A stretch of 64,000 nt of DNA from Perognathus longimembris pacificus (GCF_023159225.1 NC_063175.1:1742755-1806754); one strand, 5' to 3'; positions 45,851 through 57,997 are shown, counted from the first letter of the stretch. Numbers and translations: made by a program. The notes: generated from the sequence alone by a model not told the origin.

Positions 45851-45869
45851 ACAATACACAATATAGAAA

Positions 45870-45955
45870 CTTTTTTGTTTTATAGTTCTTGGTTCAAACT
45901 CAGGGCCTTACATATACTATGCCAGTATCCTACCACAGAGCTAGAAACTTTGTTT
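45870..45955 (-). mobile_element. Degraded ID-type SINE remnant
   Basis: TTCTTGGTTCAAACTCAGGG then CCTTACATATACTATGCC and TACCACAGAGCTAG resemble the ID monomer on the minus strand. Short and diverged. Confidence 0.45.
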
Positions 45956-46464
45956 TGTAATTAAACCTCAATTATTGTTACCCCTAAAAGAAAACATGTA
46001 TGCTTTTTTTAATTTAAAGGGATTATCTATTGCTAAGCTCATAGATGTATACATTTTTTGAGCAAGTCATATATACTTATATTCCATGTGATGCTTTGAT
46101 ATATGCATGAATTGTGAAGTGATTAAATTTAGCTTTGAACAGAACTATCATCTCATATACTCATTTTTCTTTGTGGGGAGACATTTAAGATTTACTATGT
46201 TGAATAGAATATAAAGATAGTTTTTGTATTCTCTGATACATTCTAATTCTTTGAGTGAGTTAGAGTTGGATGTAGATGTAGAGATGCTGATACCCTTTGG
46301 AGGAGTCTGACTTCTGATGGTGAATCTGTTGGGGGTGGGTTTGTCAACATGATGTGAATTTCTGAGCCCCTAATTTCCAGTGGTGGATTCAATTTTCTTC
46401 CTAGGAGCTGTTGGAGTGAGCTGGTTGTAGTGCAAAGATTAATTATGGAAGAAAAACTATTAAA
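45956..46464. other. Unique DNA
   Basis: Nothing recognised. Confidence 0.5.
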
Positions 46465-46690
46465 GCTAGGCACTAGTGTCTCATGCCTGTAATCTTACCT
46501 ACTCAAGAGGCTGAGATCTGAGAATCATAATTTGAACCCTACCCAGGCAGGAAAAGTCCAAGAGATACTTATCTCCTATTAATGACCAAAAGCCAGAAGT
46601 GGAGCTGTGGCTCAAGGTGTTAGAGTGCTAGCCTTTAGTAAAAGAGCCCAGGCCCCAAGTTCAAGTACCAGGAGAAGCACCAAAAAAAAA
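46465..46690 (+). mobile_element. B1-ID chimeric SINE (B1-dID type)
   Basis: GCTAGGCACTAGTGTCTCAT, TGTAATCTTACCTACTCAAG, then the ID part AGTGGAGCTGTGGCTCAAGG. The tail has evolved into the AAAG repeat that follows. Confidence 0.87.
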
Positions 46691-46750
46691 AGAAAGAAAG
46701 AAAGGAAGAAAGAAAGAAAGAAAAAGAGAAAGAAAAAGAAAGAAAGAAAA
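46691..46750. repeat. (AAAG)n microsatellite at a SINE tail
   Basis: Imperfect AAAG/GAAA units over 60 bp, extending the A-tail of the preceding SINE. Confidence 0.93.
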
Positions 46751-47322
46751 CACATTGCTCTATTAGCATCAGGAGAAAAAATTGGAGGACAACTCCTTTG
46801 TGGAGATTCTAAATAAAACTATATCTTGGCACCCATATGGAGCACAAATTAGGAGGCATTGGAATTGAATGGTAAGCCAAATCAACAACCTTACTTAAAA
46901 AACTCAGAGGTAAACCACAAGAGTTAGTCTAAGGCTCTCCTATGTGGTATTACGTTTCCTCAAATATTGCCTCTTTTTATTTCTCATTCCTTCCTTATTA
47001 TTTCATGGATTGTAACCCAATGAATATTTTTTAGTAAAAAATTTAAAAGTAGCTCATTAGCAAAATCTAAGTCAAAGTTTTATATAAATTCATCTAAGCA
47101 GGAAGTTAACTGTATTAAAAGACCAGTGAGCCTCTAAAGGTACAGCCATGACCTCAGCTTGAAGGGCAGCTACCAAGTTCTAGGCATGTTGCTTAGCAAC
47201 ACCATGAATGCAAACTGAATTGAAAACTTGTGGAATAACAATATTTGAATTTAATAGAATACATTGTTGTGATTCATGGTTCTTTATGTTTTTTTTTTTT
47301 TTGATCAACCAATGCAAAAAGA
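46751..47322. other. Unique DNA
   Basis: Nothing recognised. Confidence 0.5.
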
Positions 47323-47412
47323 ACCAGGGTTGTGGTTTAGGAAGTAGAGCTCCTAACTAGTAAACATGAAGCCCTCCCTGAGCTCAAACCCAAGTACTAC
47401 AAAACAAAAACA
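47323..47412 (+). mobile_element. tRNA-like SINE monomer
   Basis: CCAGGGTTGTGGTTTAGGAA, GTAGAGCTCCTAACTAG, CATGAAGCCCTCCCTGAGCT, CAAACCCAAGTACTAC and an A-rich tail have the layout of a single ID-like monomer (A box, then a degenerate B box) with no second monomer. Old copy. Confidence 0.55.
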
Positions 47413-47465
47413 GAAGCAACCATTATTAAAACATGGGGATTCATTTTTTCTTGGTGATATTTATC

Positions 47466-47575
47466 TTTTTTTTCAAATTTTTATTATCAAACTGATGTAC
47501 AGAGAGGTTACAGTTTCATACGTTAGGCATTGGATACATTTCTTGTACTGTTTGTTACCTTGTCCCTCATATCCC
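47466..47575 (-). mobile_element. Very short L1 3' UTR insertion
   Basis: T-run, then TTATTATCAAACTGATGTAC and ACGTTAGGCATTGGATACAT: the terminal ~100 bases of the lineage A 3' UTR on the minus strand. It merges into the pyrimidine tract. Confidence 0.85.
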
Positions 47576-47780
47576 CCCTTCTTTTCTTTCTTTCTCCCTC
47601 CCTTCCTCCTTCTCCTTCTTTCTTCCCCCCTCTCCTCTCCTCTCCTTTGCCCTTCCCCTTTCTCTTTTTCCTCTGTCTCCTTTCTCTCTCTTTCCCTCTC
47701 TGATTCTGCCTGTCTCCCTCACCTTCTCTCTCTAATTTGTCTTTCTCTGTTTTTCTCTCTGGCTTTCTCTCTAAGTCACA
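47576..47780. repeat. Pyrimidine (CT-rich) tract
   Basis: About 200 bp almost purely C/T on the plus strand. It probably grew from the L1 3' UTR polypyrimidine tract that it adjoins. Open frames over it are low-complexity artefacts. Confidence 0.85.
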
Positions 47781-48751
47781 CGATCTATTTATTACCCACA
47801 CATACATTCTTGAAATGATGTCATTCACATCTGCCTTGAGATCCCCACCAGAGCCAAGTTAGTACCAGTGCCTTGCCCTTGACCCTTCAGTTAGGAGATG
47901 AAGAAAACATTCATTTCTATAGTTATACCTGCTTAGGTTTTTTGTTACAGTAATGAAAACTGACTACTGTACGAGCGAAACCTAAATTGCCTCATTTTTA
48001 ATTTGTGCTGGATTTCAAAATGATTCTCCCTAGGAAATAAAATAGTTACATTTGTTGCTTTAATTTGCAGATAAATTCTATCTATGGTGGGTGATATGCT
48101 GTTCTCATTAGCTAAGCAAATGAGGATGCAGAAACTAGGTGGACAAAACTTAGTGGAAAAGAAACAGCTATTGGGCTCCAATTAAAAAGATGGCTTGCCA
48201 TTTCTAGTGTTTTCATAAATTTGATAAGGAAGTTTTGGTTACTTTCTAAGTTTGTAGTATGGTTAAACACTGTGTAATAAACACAGAATCACCATTGTGA
48301 AAGAAACATTAGCTCCCCAAGCTTCACAACCCCCCCCCCCCATAAATGAGATGAAAAAACTGAGGTCCAGAGATGACTGACCTGTCCAGGACCCTGAAGG
48401 TGATCAAGGAAAGATGATCTTGAATCTCTGACCAGATTCCAGTCAGCTAGCATTTCCATGTGCAGGTGAGTCATAAAGGAGAGGACCACGAAGTTTTAGG
48501 CATCTTCTTGACCACAGTGTCCTGGCATTCCTCACCTGGGTAGAGTTCAAGATCATAAGGAAATCTTTCTCTCTCTTCTACACCCCTGATGGTAGGCAGG
48601 AAAGTCTGCCTCTGTGCACTTGGATGGTGCCTCTACCAGGGGCGCACTCATACAGACAGTATGCTGCATTAGCAAGGCTGTGCATGCTGCTCCTCTATAT
48701 ACAGAAGATACTGGAAAAGTCAGGAAAGATACTCATTGAATTTGACAGTCC
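47781..48751. other. Unique DNA
   Basis: Nothing recognised apart from a C-run near 48331. Confidence 0.5.
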
Positions 48752-48982
48752 CTTTTTTTTGTTAGCTCTAGAGATAGAATGCAGGGCCTGGGTATAGTTC
48801 CTTAGCTTTATTGCTCTAGGCTGGTGGTTTTACTCCTCACACCACAGCTCCACTTCCAGTTTTTATACTTAGTTGGAGATGAGAGTCTCATAAGTTTGTC
48901 TTTCCCAGCTAACTTTGAACAGTGGTCCTCAGATCTCAGCCTTATGAACAGCCAGGATTTCATGTGTGTGTTACTGCCAGCC
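48752..48982 (-). mobile_element. Old B1-ID chimeric SINE
   Basis: ID part (GAATGCAGGGCCTGGGTATA, CACCACAGCTCCACTTCCAG) then B1 part (TTGGAGATGAGAGTCTCATA, GATCTCAGCCTTATGAACAG). Diverged. Confidence 0.75.
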
Positions 48983-50689
48983 AGTCAGGGACACTTTTAA
49001 AGCCCTGGGCTGTCCACAGCTCCAGCTGTGCTGTATCTCACAGTGTTTCTCTGACCATCAGCAGCCTCTGCTCTAGGGAAAAAGAGCACAGAGCCACACA
49101 GAGCCTCTAGATCGATGTCCTGGGTCTGAATGTTTAGATTCAAACCCAGTGGGTCCTATGTCTACTTGGCCCCTAGGGCACCCCGAATTACTCTATCCCC
49201 AAATAGGCTTCTCCCTTGGGTAATATAGCTAACAAATTAGAGCCTTAATTTGTAGCCTTCCTGGAGACAGTCAAGCATGGCTTGGGGAAAGGTGTCCACC
49301 TCCTCATCAGCTGATACAACATTTGACAGGGTGGCTGCTGCCCAATCCCTGAAGGTCTTAGGAGTGCCCAATCCTGGGGTTCATCTGTTCCTCAGACCAC
49401 CCTGTACCTCCCCACAACATCCCATTGCCAAAGATCTCCTGCTACTCACAGTGCCCCCATCTGCCTAAGTGTCAAACAGACTCCTCTCTTCCCTTCAGCC
49501 TGAAGACAAAGGAATGAAATTTCTCACCAACACTGTCAGGATGGAATGAATTGCCACTTGTGCCACCCTACCTTCTGCCCTCACCTTCCCATGCCTTTAA
49601 CAGCAACTCTCTGCTCCTCGAGTAATTGTTTTAAGGAGAAATAACCTTTGACAGATTCTGGAATCTCTGGAAACTGTCCTTGCAGAAAAGAGGTGGCAGT
49701 TGGGAAGGTGGGGGAGGAGGGAGTGGCACTCCCATTTTGTCTTAGATCCAAGATTCTATACCACCTGAATAAGTGTTAAAAACAATTCACTTCCAGCCAC
49801 TGCGGTTCCCTGGGGCCTACCTGTTCCCCTGCTATAAACTTGGGAGGAAATGCAGTGCCAGCCCTTGAAAAACCAGGAGGCAGCCTGTGTTTATGTGGGC
49901 AATCTAACTGCACTGGCTACCGAGCTGGGCAGAATGTTCTAGGCCTTGATCTCACTGACCTGTGAGATCATCATTCAGTTGTTTATAAATCATTGCCATT
50001 ATTTTTATTTTCTTAAGACAAAATAGGGAATGAAACTGAAGACTTAAAATTTAGCCATGCCTGTGCCATTTTTCTTAATAATCTTTGTGTGTGAGGCACA
50101 TAGAATTTTATTGGAGGGGTTAGAAAGGGAACTATAGACAGATGGTTGTTAGGTTAGGTACATAAAAATGTCTTCAGAGGCCTGACTAGTAATATCTTTT
50201 AGCCTTAGCCATGATCTTGAGTAAATTATCTAGAATTTACATAAGGAGGGTCTCTGGAAGATCAATTTTCCATCTGTGACCTGACAGCTTGTAGAGGAAC
50301 ATTTAGTGTTTTGAACAAGTTTCTATTTTATGTTTGATACCATGTGTCTAACTTCCATCTTTAACATTCTACAACCTGTCCTTTAGCCATGTCTTGTGAT
50401 GGAGCCTTGTTGTTATGTCTTCTTTGTAAAAGAGGTGATGGCTTTTGCTGGTAACAACAGAAAACTCACCACTTTCTTACTGTCCTTTACTGTGCAAGAA
50501 TGGTACATGTTCTGTATCTTTGTTTCTTTATATCTCATCTTGACAATTTTACATAGCTACCCTTTTATATAAAAACATGTGGCTTATGTTTATATTCTAA
50601 CAAATACGTGAATTTTTGAATTGTGGAAATGGAAAATTTTATTCTTTTCAGCAGATCAGTTTGTATTGTGAAGTTCCTTTTATCGCTGT
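48983..50689. other. Unique DNA
   Basis: Higher GC at 49000-49960 but no recognisable exon. The open frames at 48922-49468 lack any known domain. Confidence 0.5.
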
Positions 50690-50945
50690 GTGTATGTGTT
50701 TGTATGTATATGTGTATAGATACTAGAGCTTGAACTCTGGGCCTGAGTGTAGTCCTTTAGCTTTTTTCTGCTTAAGGCTGGCACTCAGTTACTTGAACCA
50801 CACCTCCATTCTGGCCTTTTGCTGGTTAAATTGAGATAAGAGTTTCACAGACTTTCCTACCTAGGCTGACTTTGAACAGAGATCCTCAGATTTCAGCTTT
50901 TTGAGTAGCTAGGATTACAAGCATTGAGCCATTGATAGCAGCTTG
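50690..50945 (-). mobile_element. B1-ID chimeric SINE with TG-rich tail side
   Basis: A GTGTGTATGTGTTTGTATG run (from about 50688) adjoins the ID part (GAGCTTGAACTCTGGGCCTG), followed by the B1 part (AAATTGAGATAAGAGTTTCA, GTAGCTAGGATTACAAGCAT). Moderately diverged. Confidence 0.82.
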
Positions 50946-51059
50946 ACATTTTATTATTTTAATTTGGGCTAATCAAGATCTTAGATTAATTTTTCAAAAG
51001 ATCATGACTATAAGCTTAATATTTCATAAGAAGCATATATAGAAGTTGATATGTTTATC

Positions 51060-51330
51060 TTATTACTATGTTAAAATTTTTTATTATAAATTTGATGTAC
51101 AGAGGGGTTTACAGTTACTTAAGTCAGGTAAAGAGTACATTTTTTGGGGACAGTATCACTCCTCCCTTGCTCTCTCTCAGTTTTTCACTCATATCCCCAA
51201 CCACAAGTTGTATAGTTCACTTTCAACAGAGTGTCTAGTGAATACCACTGCTGCATTTGTTTACTGTTTGTCCTCCATTACTGTGTCTCCTCTTATACTT
51301 CCAAAGACAGATAGATGAACACACAGAACA
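51060..51330 (-). mobile_element. Old L1 3' UTR fragment
   Basis: TTTTTTATTATAAATTTGATGTACAG begins the reverse complement of an L1 3' UTR, followed by a diverged pyrimidine-rich part and ACAAGTTGTATAGTTCACTT. Right edge uncertain. Confidence 0.65.
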
Positions 51331-52076
51331 AAAAGGAAAGAAAACAAAATCAGTAAGAAAGAAAATACCTCTTGTTTTCATTTCCTGGAGTTCATTTTGA
51401 TAAATAATATTTTGTATGATCAGATGCGCATAGACATTGTGCCTTTCTGTTCATCTCTTAAGAATAACTGTGTTTTAATGAGCAGATTTTTACTGCAGTA
51501 GTCATACAGGAAGCACACCTTTTGGAGTTTGCTGTTGCTAAGGTTTCCAGGTTCACATTCATTTTGTCACTGGTCTATTCTCCCTTGGTTACTATAACAT
51601 TACATCACATTAAAGTCATCTTTCTTTTTATTTCTGTTGTTTGTTTGAATTTCTGGTCACTTTCACAAGTCATCTTTTATATTAAAAAGTATCTCACAAT
51701 GTGGTCAGGTAGAGTTGTTTTGTCTTTGTGTGTGTGTGTGTGTGTGTGCGCGCGCGCGTGCGTGTGTGCGCGCATGTATTTTTCTTTTCTTTTTTTTCTT
51801 TTTGGTCTTTTGGTGGGGTGGGGGTGGGCTAAAGCCATAGGAAGAAAATGTGATGTATGTGTCCAGTATGTACTATCTTGTTTTTCTTTTGCAAGAAGAG
51901 TTGAACTATTTTTGATAACAAGAGTAAATGGTGGAAAATGAAAAAAAACTCACAATTTCCATAACTGAAAAGAACTTTTAAATGGTATATTTTTTAAGTC
52001 TTTGGTTTGTGAACACACATTTCATCTTTAAGATTCGTGTATCAAATACTTTTAATGATTCCACAACAATTACCTC
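51331..52076. other. Unique DNA with a GT/GC microsatellite
   Basis: (GT)n followed by GCGCGCGCG-type units at 51729-51775. Otherwise no feature recognised. Confidence 0.55.
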
Positions 52077-52092
52077 CAGGAACTACATATGT

Positions 52093-52308
52093 GTTTTGGT
52101 TTTTTGTTGCTGTTGTTGTTGTTTGTTTGTTTTTGCCAGTCCTGGGCCTTGAAATCAGGGCCTGAGCACTGTCCCTGGCTAGCACTCTGCCACTTGAGCC
52201 ACAGCGCCACTTCTGGCCATTTTCTATATATGTGGTGCTGGGGAACCGAACCCTGGGCTTCATGTATAGGAGGCAAGCACTCTTGCCACTAGGCCATATT
52301 CCTAGTCT
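52093..52308 (-). mobile_element. Dimeric ID SINE with perfect 16-nt TSD
   Basis: (TTG)n-type tail, right monomer shortened (the TTCTTTTTGCTCAAGG part is missing), left monomer complete. CAGGAACTACATATGT occurs at 52077-52092 and 52309-52324. Confidence 0.93.
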
Positions 52309-52384
52309 CAGGAACTACATATGTTCAGTTAGAAATTGTTTGGTGATTTGTATTACCATTACCTGTCACCCTTGTTTTATACTT

Positions 52385-52584
52385 CTTCTTTTTTGCCAGT
52401 CCTGAGGCTTGAACTCAGGGCCTGAGCACTGTCCCTGGCTTCTTTTTGCTCAAAGCTAGCACTCTACCACTTGAGCCACAGTGCCACTTCTGGCTTTTTC
52501 TGTTTATGTTGTACTGAGGAATCAAACCCAGGGCCTTATGCATGCAAGGCAAGCACTCTACCGCTAAGCCATATTTCCAGCCCC
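52385..52584 (-). mobile_element. Dimeric ID SINE
   Basis: Complete minus-strand dimer (TTTTTTGCCAGTCCTGAGGC to ATATTTCCAGCCCC), about 60 bp beyond the previous copy. Confidence 0.9.
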
Positions 52585-52592
52585 ACTTTTAC

Positions 52593-52593
<1 letters not shown>

Positions 52594-52644
<51 letters not shown>
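52594..52644. repeat. (TG)n microsatellite
   Basis: About 25 TG units between the ID SINE and the next B1-ID SINE. It sits at the tail side of the latter. Confidence 0.97.
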
Positions 52645-52646
<2 letters not shown>

Positions 52647-52875
52647 CAGTAGTTCTGGGGCCTGAACTCAAAGCCTAGGAGCTGTCCCCGAGTCCTTTTG
52701 CTCAAGACTAGCATTCTGCCGCTTGAGCCACAGCTTCACTTCCTTTATCTTAGTAGTTAATTAGAGATAAAAGTCTTACTGACTTTTCCTAAATAGGCGG
52801 GCTTTGAACCAAGATTCTGATATCTCACTCAGCCTTGTGAATTGCTAGGATTACAGGTGTGAGTCACTGAGCTTG
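52645..52875 (-). mobile_element. B1-ID chimeric SINE (B1-dID type)
   Basis: ID part (CTGGGGCCTGAACTCAAAGC, GCTTGAGCCACAGCTTCACT) then B1 part (AATTAGAGATAAAAGTCTTA, TGCTAGGATTACAGGTGTGA). Tail side is the TG repeat. Confidence 0.85.
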
Positions 52876-53027
52876 GTTTCTATTTATTTTTATCTGCTAA
52901 TTTTTGGTAAGACTTGTTCTTATTTCTCTAGACATTTCAGATACATCATGAAACTATTCATGAATTCTCTGGACTTTGATGTAAATACTCAGAGCTACCA
53001 AGTAACATGGCCTGACCAACCATTCTT

Positions 53028-53240
53028 TTTTTTTTTTTTTTTTTTTTTTTTGGCCAGTCCTGGGCCTTGGACTCAGGGCCTGAGCACTGTCCCTGGCTTC
53101 TTCCCGCTCAAGGCTAGCACTCTGCCACTTGAGCCACAGCGCCGCTTCTGGCCGTTTTCTGTATATGTGGTGCTGGGGAATCGAACCTAGGGCCTCGTGT
53201 ATCCGAGGCAGGCACTCTTGCCGCTAGGCTATATCCCCAG
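53028..53240 (-). mobile_element. Dimeric ID SINE, youngest-looking copy, perfect 17-nt TSD
   Basis: About 25-nt T-run, then a complete minus-strand dimer with CpG-containing blocks kept (CACAGCGCCGCTTCTGGCCG, CCTCGTGTATCCGAGGCAGG). CCTGACCAACCATTCTT lies at 53011-53027 and 53241-53257. The long pure tail and perfect TSD point to recent insertion. Confidence 0.96.
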
Positions 53241-53257
53241 CCTGACCAACCATTCTT

Positions 53258-54004
53258 AATGCATGGAGGAGACCCACAAACCATGCACTGGAACCAGGAT
53301 AGTGGAACCTTCCCACACTCTTCACTCCGCAGTAACATCTTCTCTGTGAAGGAGGGTCCATGTCTGCCACCCACATCTCTCCAACATGTTTGTGAGCGTT
53401 CATCTTGCTTGTCTACATTATACATAATTGTCTGGCATTACTTACAGAGCAGTGAAAAACTACAGAGGCTGCATCTACTGACTGAGTTCACCCAAGTCAG
53501 CTAGAACAGTGGCACACTGCCCACCAAGCTCTTGTTGTATATGGCTCTATGTCTATTGCAGAGACCTGGCCTGAGAGAAAAACTTAGTGCCCCCAAACCA
53601 GAGGAAACTCCAGGGCACAGACACAACCAGAATCTGGGAGTTTCATATGCTAGTGCACAGTAAGCCTTTCCCTTCCCAGTATTTCTAACATTCTCAGCAA
53701 ATACTGTCTAGCCTTGGGAAGGATGGCTTGCTCTGCAGCAGGAAAGCCAACTGGTGGCTTGGTCCAAGATGGAATTGTTCTGGCAGATTAATTCTAGTAA
53801 GCCTTACTACAGTTAGGCTTAGTCTCAGTTGGGGCTGATAACAGGGCCTACATGCACCTTTCTAGCTCCCTCTACTCCATAAACTTTGCATGCTATCAAT
53901 TGGAGAGGAAAAGCCTGGGAGTCCCAGGGTTATGCTGACTTTTCTGAGCATGGTTTCAGATCAACGCTCTCAGGAAGTCTCTGGAACAAATGAGGTAGGT
54001 CAGG
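53258..54004. other. Unique DNA
   Basis: Nothing recognised. Confidence 0.5.
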
Positions 54005-54115
54005 TTGATGATGAATTGTAGCCTCATGTGTAATCTTAGGGGTATATGATGTGGAGATTGTGGTTTGAGGCCACCTCAGGGAAGATTCTATGAAAACTCA
54101 TTGCACCCAATGGCT
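54005..54115 (+). mobile_element. Very old B1-type SINE remnant
   Basis: CTCATGTGTAATCTTAGGGG, GGAGATTGTGGTTTGAGGCC and CTATGAAAACTCATTGCACC follow the B1-dID left-part order on the plus strand but are heavily diverged. Confidence 0.4.
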
Positions 54116-55768
54116 GCTTAAATTCTTCATTGCTGTTCTCCCCAGTGCTATGGGAAAACACAAATAAGGAGATCACAGTCTAGGTTTCAGAAATCTTTAA
54201 TGTGAGAGAAACACATTGCAAAAAATAGGCAATGTATAAAGGGGCTATAGATGTGTCTTGTTGCTCAGTACTACCAAAATAGAATATCTCATGAGCACAA
54301 TGGAGAGTACCTCTATGTATATACAAATATAATGTTTGGTATACTTTTTATGCAATTCTCACTAATATGCTGATGAATTGTTGTTTTCCTTGTTAGGCTT
54401 ATGCGGCTAGTTCTTTACATCTTGTATATCTTTACATTTTCTGGAACAAATGACATTTGTTATGTAGATACATATTTTAATGTTTTTTTATTTTCATGGT
54501 TTGAAAGAACCTGTTTCTTGTATATTTGTCCTTCTTCAATATGTATTTCTATATTATCTAACCTTTGTTTTACTTTTCCCATCCCCATCTGCAATTAAGA
54601 AGTCTCTGTGAGACTAATGATCTTTTTCAAAAATATACATATATATGTATATATATACATGTATATGTAAACATATAAATAAATATTCATACTGAAGACT
54701 GAAGCTAAGGTGAGGGAAGGAAGGGAGAGAGTGATGAACAATTACAGGGTTAAATTTCTGGAAAGATTCAATGGAGGAAAGAGGAAGGGAAAGGTAATGC
54801 ATATGCCAAAATGCTAATTCTTCTGAGTTTAATTTTATTTAATGGATATGGAGCAAAACATCCTGTGGATATCGCAAATATGTACTCATATCATGAGTCA
54901 ATGAAAATAATTTTTAAAGGACAAAACACAACACAATAAAATCTACAATGACAAAGTAGTAAGATGTCTATATGTAAACCTAAGAAGTCATCTGTACAAC
55001 TGTGCATGAAACTCCCTCTGTGCCAGGAGACAGTATGAGCAGAACTGCAGGTCTGATCCAGACATATGGAACTTCAGGTGAGCCAGGAGCTGCTTGAGGC
55101 AGGGACACTGCAGGATTAGAAGAATTCCTCCAGGTAGCAGTCCGACCATGTGCCCAGGAGAATGGTGGCAGCAGGAAGGGAAGGTGAGTGGGAAGCAGGG
55201 TCAGACAAAAGGCCAGCAACTCCCCTGACCTCCCTCCTCATCCTGTGATTGTTGCTCACCATTCAGTGACCCCGCCCTACCCCCCCCCCCCCCGAAACTC
55301 TAGGGAGGTTCCATGCCCAAATGTGAGCAGTTCTGTCCTATTCTGGAAGTTCTACTCCCTCTGTTCTCTCTCTCCTGGGTCACTGGACCATAGATGAAAA
55401 TAAGGGTTGTTGTCCTGCCTAGCCGGTATAGTGCTCTGCTGCCTCATTCTTCATGAACCACCTGCAGGCTTCTGTTTCTGGCACACCTTTGTCCAGGTGG
55501 CACAGCCTGGCTCTGAGCTCTCACCAACACTCCTAGAATGATCTGAGGGGCTGTGACCAAGGAGAAATGCTGCCACCCCTACTTTGTAGCCCATGGTGAC
55601 TTGGGCAAGCCTGGCTGGAATGGGTTGTGGTGAGGATGGATTAAGTTCGGAGCCCCAGCCTCTACCAGTGCTCAGAACAGCACCCCAGCCTGGTGTCTTC
55701 CTCCTCCTACAGACAAAGCCCCACACCTAAGTGCTCTAGTGAGAATGACAAGAGTTTGCCCATCCCCC
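54116..55768. other. Unique DNA with a TA/TATG stretch
   Basis: 54638-54680 is an ATATATGTATATATATACATG-like low-complexity stretch. A C-run is at 55279-55294. No exon recognised. Confidence 0.5.
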
Positions 55769-55818
55769 TCCACACACAATTGTCACCTCCCACTCCACAC
55801 ACAATTGTCACCTCCCCC
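55769..55818. repeat. Two-copy 25-bp tandem repeat
   Basis: TCCACACACAATTGTCACCT with its next five bases occurs twice head to tail (from 55769 and 55794). Confidence 0.9.
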
Positions 55819-56743
55819 CAGCCCAAAGATCCCTAGCTTGCTAAGCAGGCCGTGTGGCATGACAGCCTTGCTGGAGTGGGCAAGAGTGTCCTCCTGTCTA
55901 GAGGATGTCCTCATGTTATTGATCTAGAATCATGTCCTCATGTCGTTCTGACAGTTCTAGCCTTACTGACTGACTCTCCATTGGCTCTAGAGCCCAGGAT
56001 ACTTGGGATTTTCTTGCTCTTCTCATTCATCTATGCTCACTGGTTGGAAACAGGACCTTCCACTGTAGATTCTTCATATCTATGCAATGTATGAGGACAA
56101 CCAGCTCCTTTCCTGATAATCCTGTGAGCCTAGGGTCCCTTTCTCTGGCCCCAGCCACCCCATGCTCTGTCTTCTCCTAGCTTAGGGACCCTCTTCACAG
56201 ATAGAATCTGGTACCATCTTCATAGACTGCTTTGTCTAAGGTCTCAGATAAGTGAAGCTGGAGCCAGAGAAGCAGAGTCACAGAAAAGAGCCCACATCCC
56301 TGGACAGGATACTCCACAGGACAGCCCAGACCAGTACTTCCATGGTTTATACCACAGGTACCAGCAGCAGCCAATAAGACTGCTTCTCTGAACACCCCAT
56401 GTCCGAGAATTTCCAAGGCTTCACCTCCAAGTAGAAATCCCATCATATCAGATATGGTACTCACCCTTGGCATAGCAGGTGCAGTCCTGGGTGTGAGCAA
56501 ACCTATAGGTGGGCAGGCAAGTGGGGATGAAGATGTCCCAGATGGCCTGGGCAGGCAACATGTGGCCTAGCAGCGATGCCAGTGTGCCATGTCCATGCCT
56601 GGGGCCAATTGATCTTCATCCCGGAATAGAACCAAGGAGGGACAGTTCTAGAAAACTAGAAGATTCCTGGCCACAGTGTACTGAAATACCTGGAAAGAAT
56701 TGAACCCCCCATATATGCATGCATGCATGTGCATAAACACAAA
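55819..56743. other. Unique DNA
   Basis: The 101-codon minus frame at 56195-56500 has no recognisable domain and no splice or promoter support. Not called as a gene. Confidence 0.5.
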
Positions 56744-56744
56744 C

Positions 56745-56794
<50 letters not shown>
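56744..56794. repeat. (TC)n(AC)n compound microsatellite
   Basis: TC units at 56744-56765 followed by AC units at 56766-56794. Confidence 0.97.
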
Positions 56795-56797
<3 letters not shown>

Positions 56798-57904
56798 CAG
56801 GGAGAGCAGATGATGACTAGGGAGATCACAGTGGTGGGTCGGCAGGCCATTAACTCTCCTGAGCTGCCCCATGTCACCTGTGAAGTCCTCTGGAAAAATT
56901 TCCAGAGGTGACAGAAGCAAGGGTGGACCCAGCATCTGTTGATGCTGCCAAACACGTGCTATGGCCTTCATTGAGGCCTAAGCTTCTAGAAATTAAGGGA
57001 CAGCGAGAAATATGTTTCTCAATACAATACTTGCTGTCTACACATGTGAGCTAAGCTGTGGACTGTGGGTGTCTGGAAACCAGGGTTCTAAGATCTCTTT
57101 GATCTGTTGTCAAGGAAGTGAAGTCATTTCTGGAGTTATTTCCCTTGAGCCCTCTCTTCTGACAAGACCTCCCTAATTTTCTCTGTCCTCATGTCCTTCT
57201 TGCCTAGACTTTAATGGTGGTCTTGCAAGATCTAGTGTCTGTCTAAAGGCAGGTGTGCTGTCTGAATTGACAACAAGCAGTTATATATCCATTGCATGTG
57301 GGGATCTCTCATTGGTTGAGTGCTACGCAGTTTACATTTCCTCTTGGATGTCCCCTAGATTCCTTTGTTTTCTATTGGGTAATTCTAATACATGCACCTC
57401 ATTAGGTTGGTTGAAGTTGTGAAGCTGGATGTTGGCTGCCTCCATCCTCTTTGTTTTGTAGTGGGAAGGATCTTCTGGGTATGTACTCTCTGGTACATAC
57501 TTATTTTCTCATTTTATTGGAATTCATTCTTCCCCTTGCTAATTAGCCACCTTCTAATCTGTCCTGTGTATCTATGGGCTTTGCAATGCCTGAACTTTGT
57601 CCAGTTTAGAAGTCTCTATGCAAACAAGCTAGCAGTAATTTTCCATTCAGACTTAAAGGCTTTCTCTTGAAAAAGAACCAGCACTGACTTCATTTCTGAC
57701 ATGATGACTGCCCAGGCCCAGCCAGACCAGCAGCTCTCCACACCATGACCCTTGGGATCCTGTTGAAATCTTTCGCAGGTTCATTTGATGGCCTTCTGCA
57801 CAGAGAAAGATAGGGCCCCATTTAAAAGACCATGATTAATGTCACTAGGAAAGGACAGGGGGAGCCTGACCTTGTCCTCTTTCTTCCATTCCAGGATCTG
57901 TTGC
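56795..57904. other. Unique DNA
   Basis: Nothing recognised. Confidence 0.5.
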
Positions 57905-57985
57905 TAGTGCTGCATGTGTAGACCTGCTGAAGGTGGGACTGAAACCCAGGGACTCACACTTGCACCAGAGCTATGCCTACAGTCC
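57905..57985 (-). mobile_element. Degraded ID-like SINE remnant
   Basis: GTGGGACTGAAACCCAGGGA, CTCACACTTGCACCAGAGC and TATGCCTACAGTCCC keep the order of an ID monomer read on the minus strand. Confidence 0.45.
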
Positions 57986-57997
57986 CACCTATAACTA

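Noticed and set aside
47523..47828. Lys/Arg/Glu-rich frame
   Set aside because: Translation of the low-complexity pyrimidine tract next to an L1 3' end.
56195..56500. 101-codon minus frame in unique DNA
   Set aside because: No recognisable domain, no splice or promoter evidence; chance frame in moderately GC-rich DNA.
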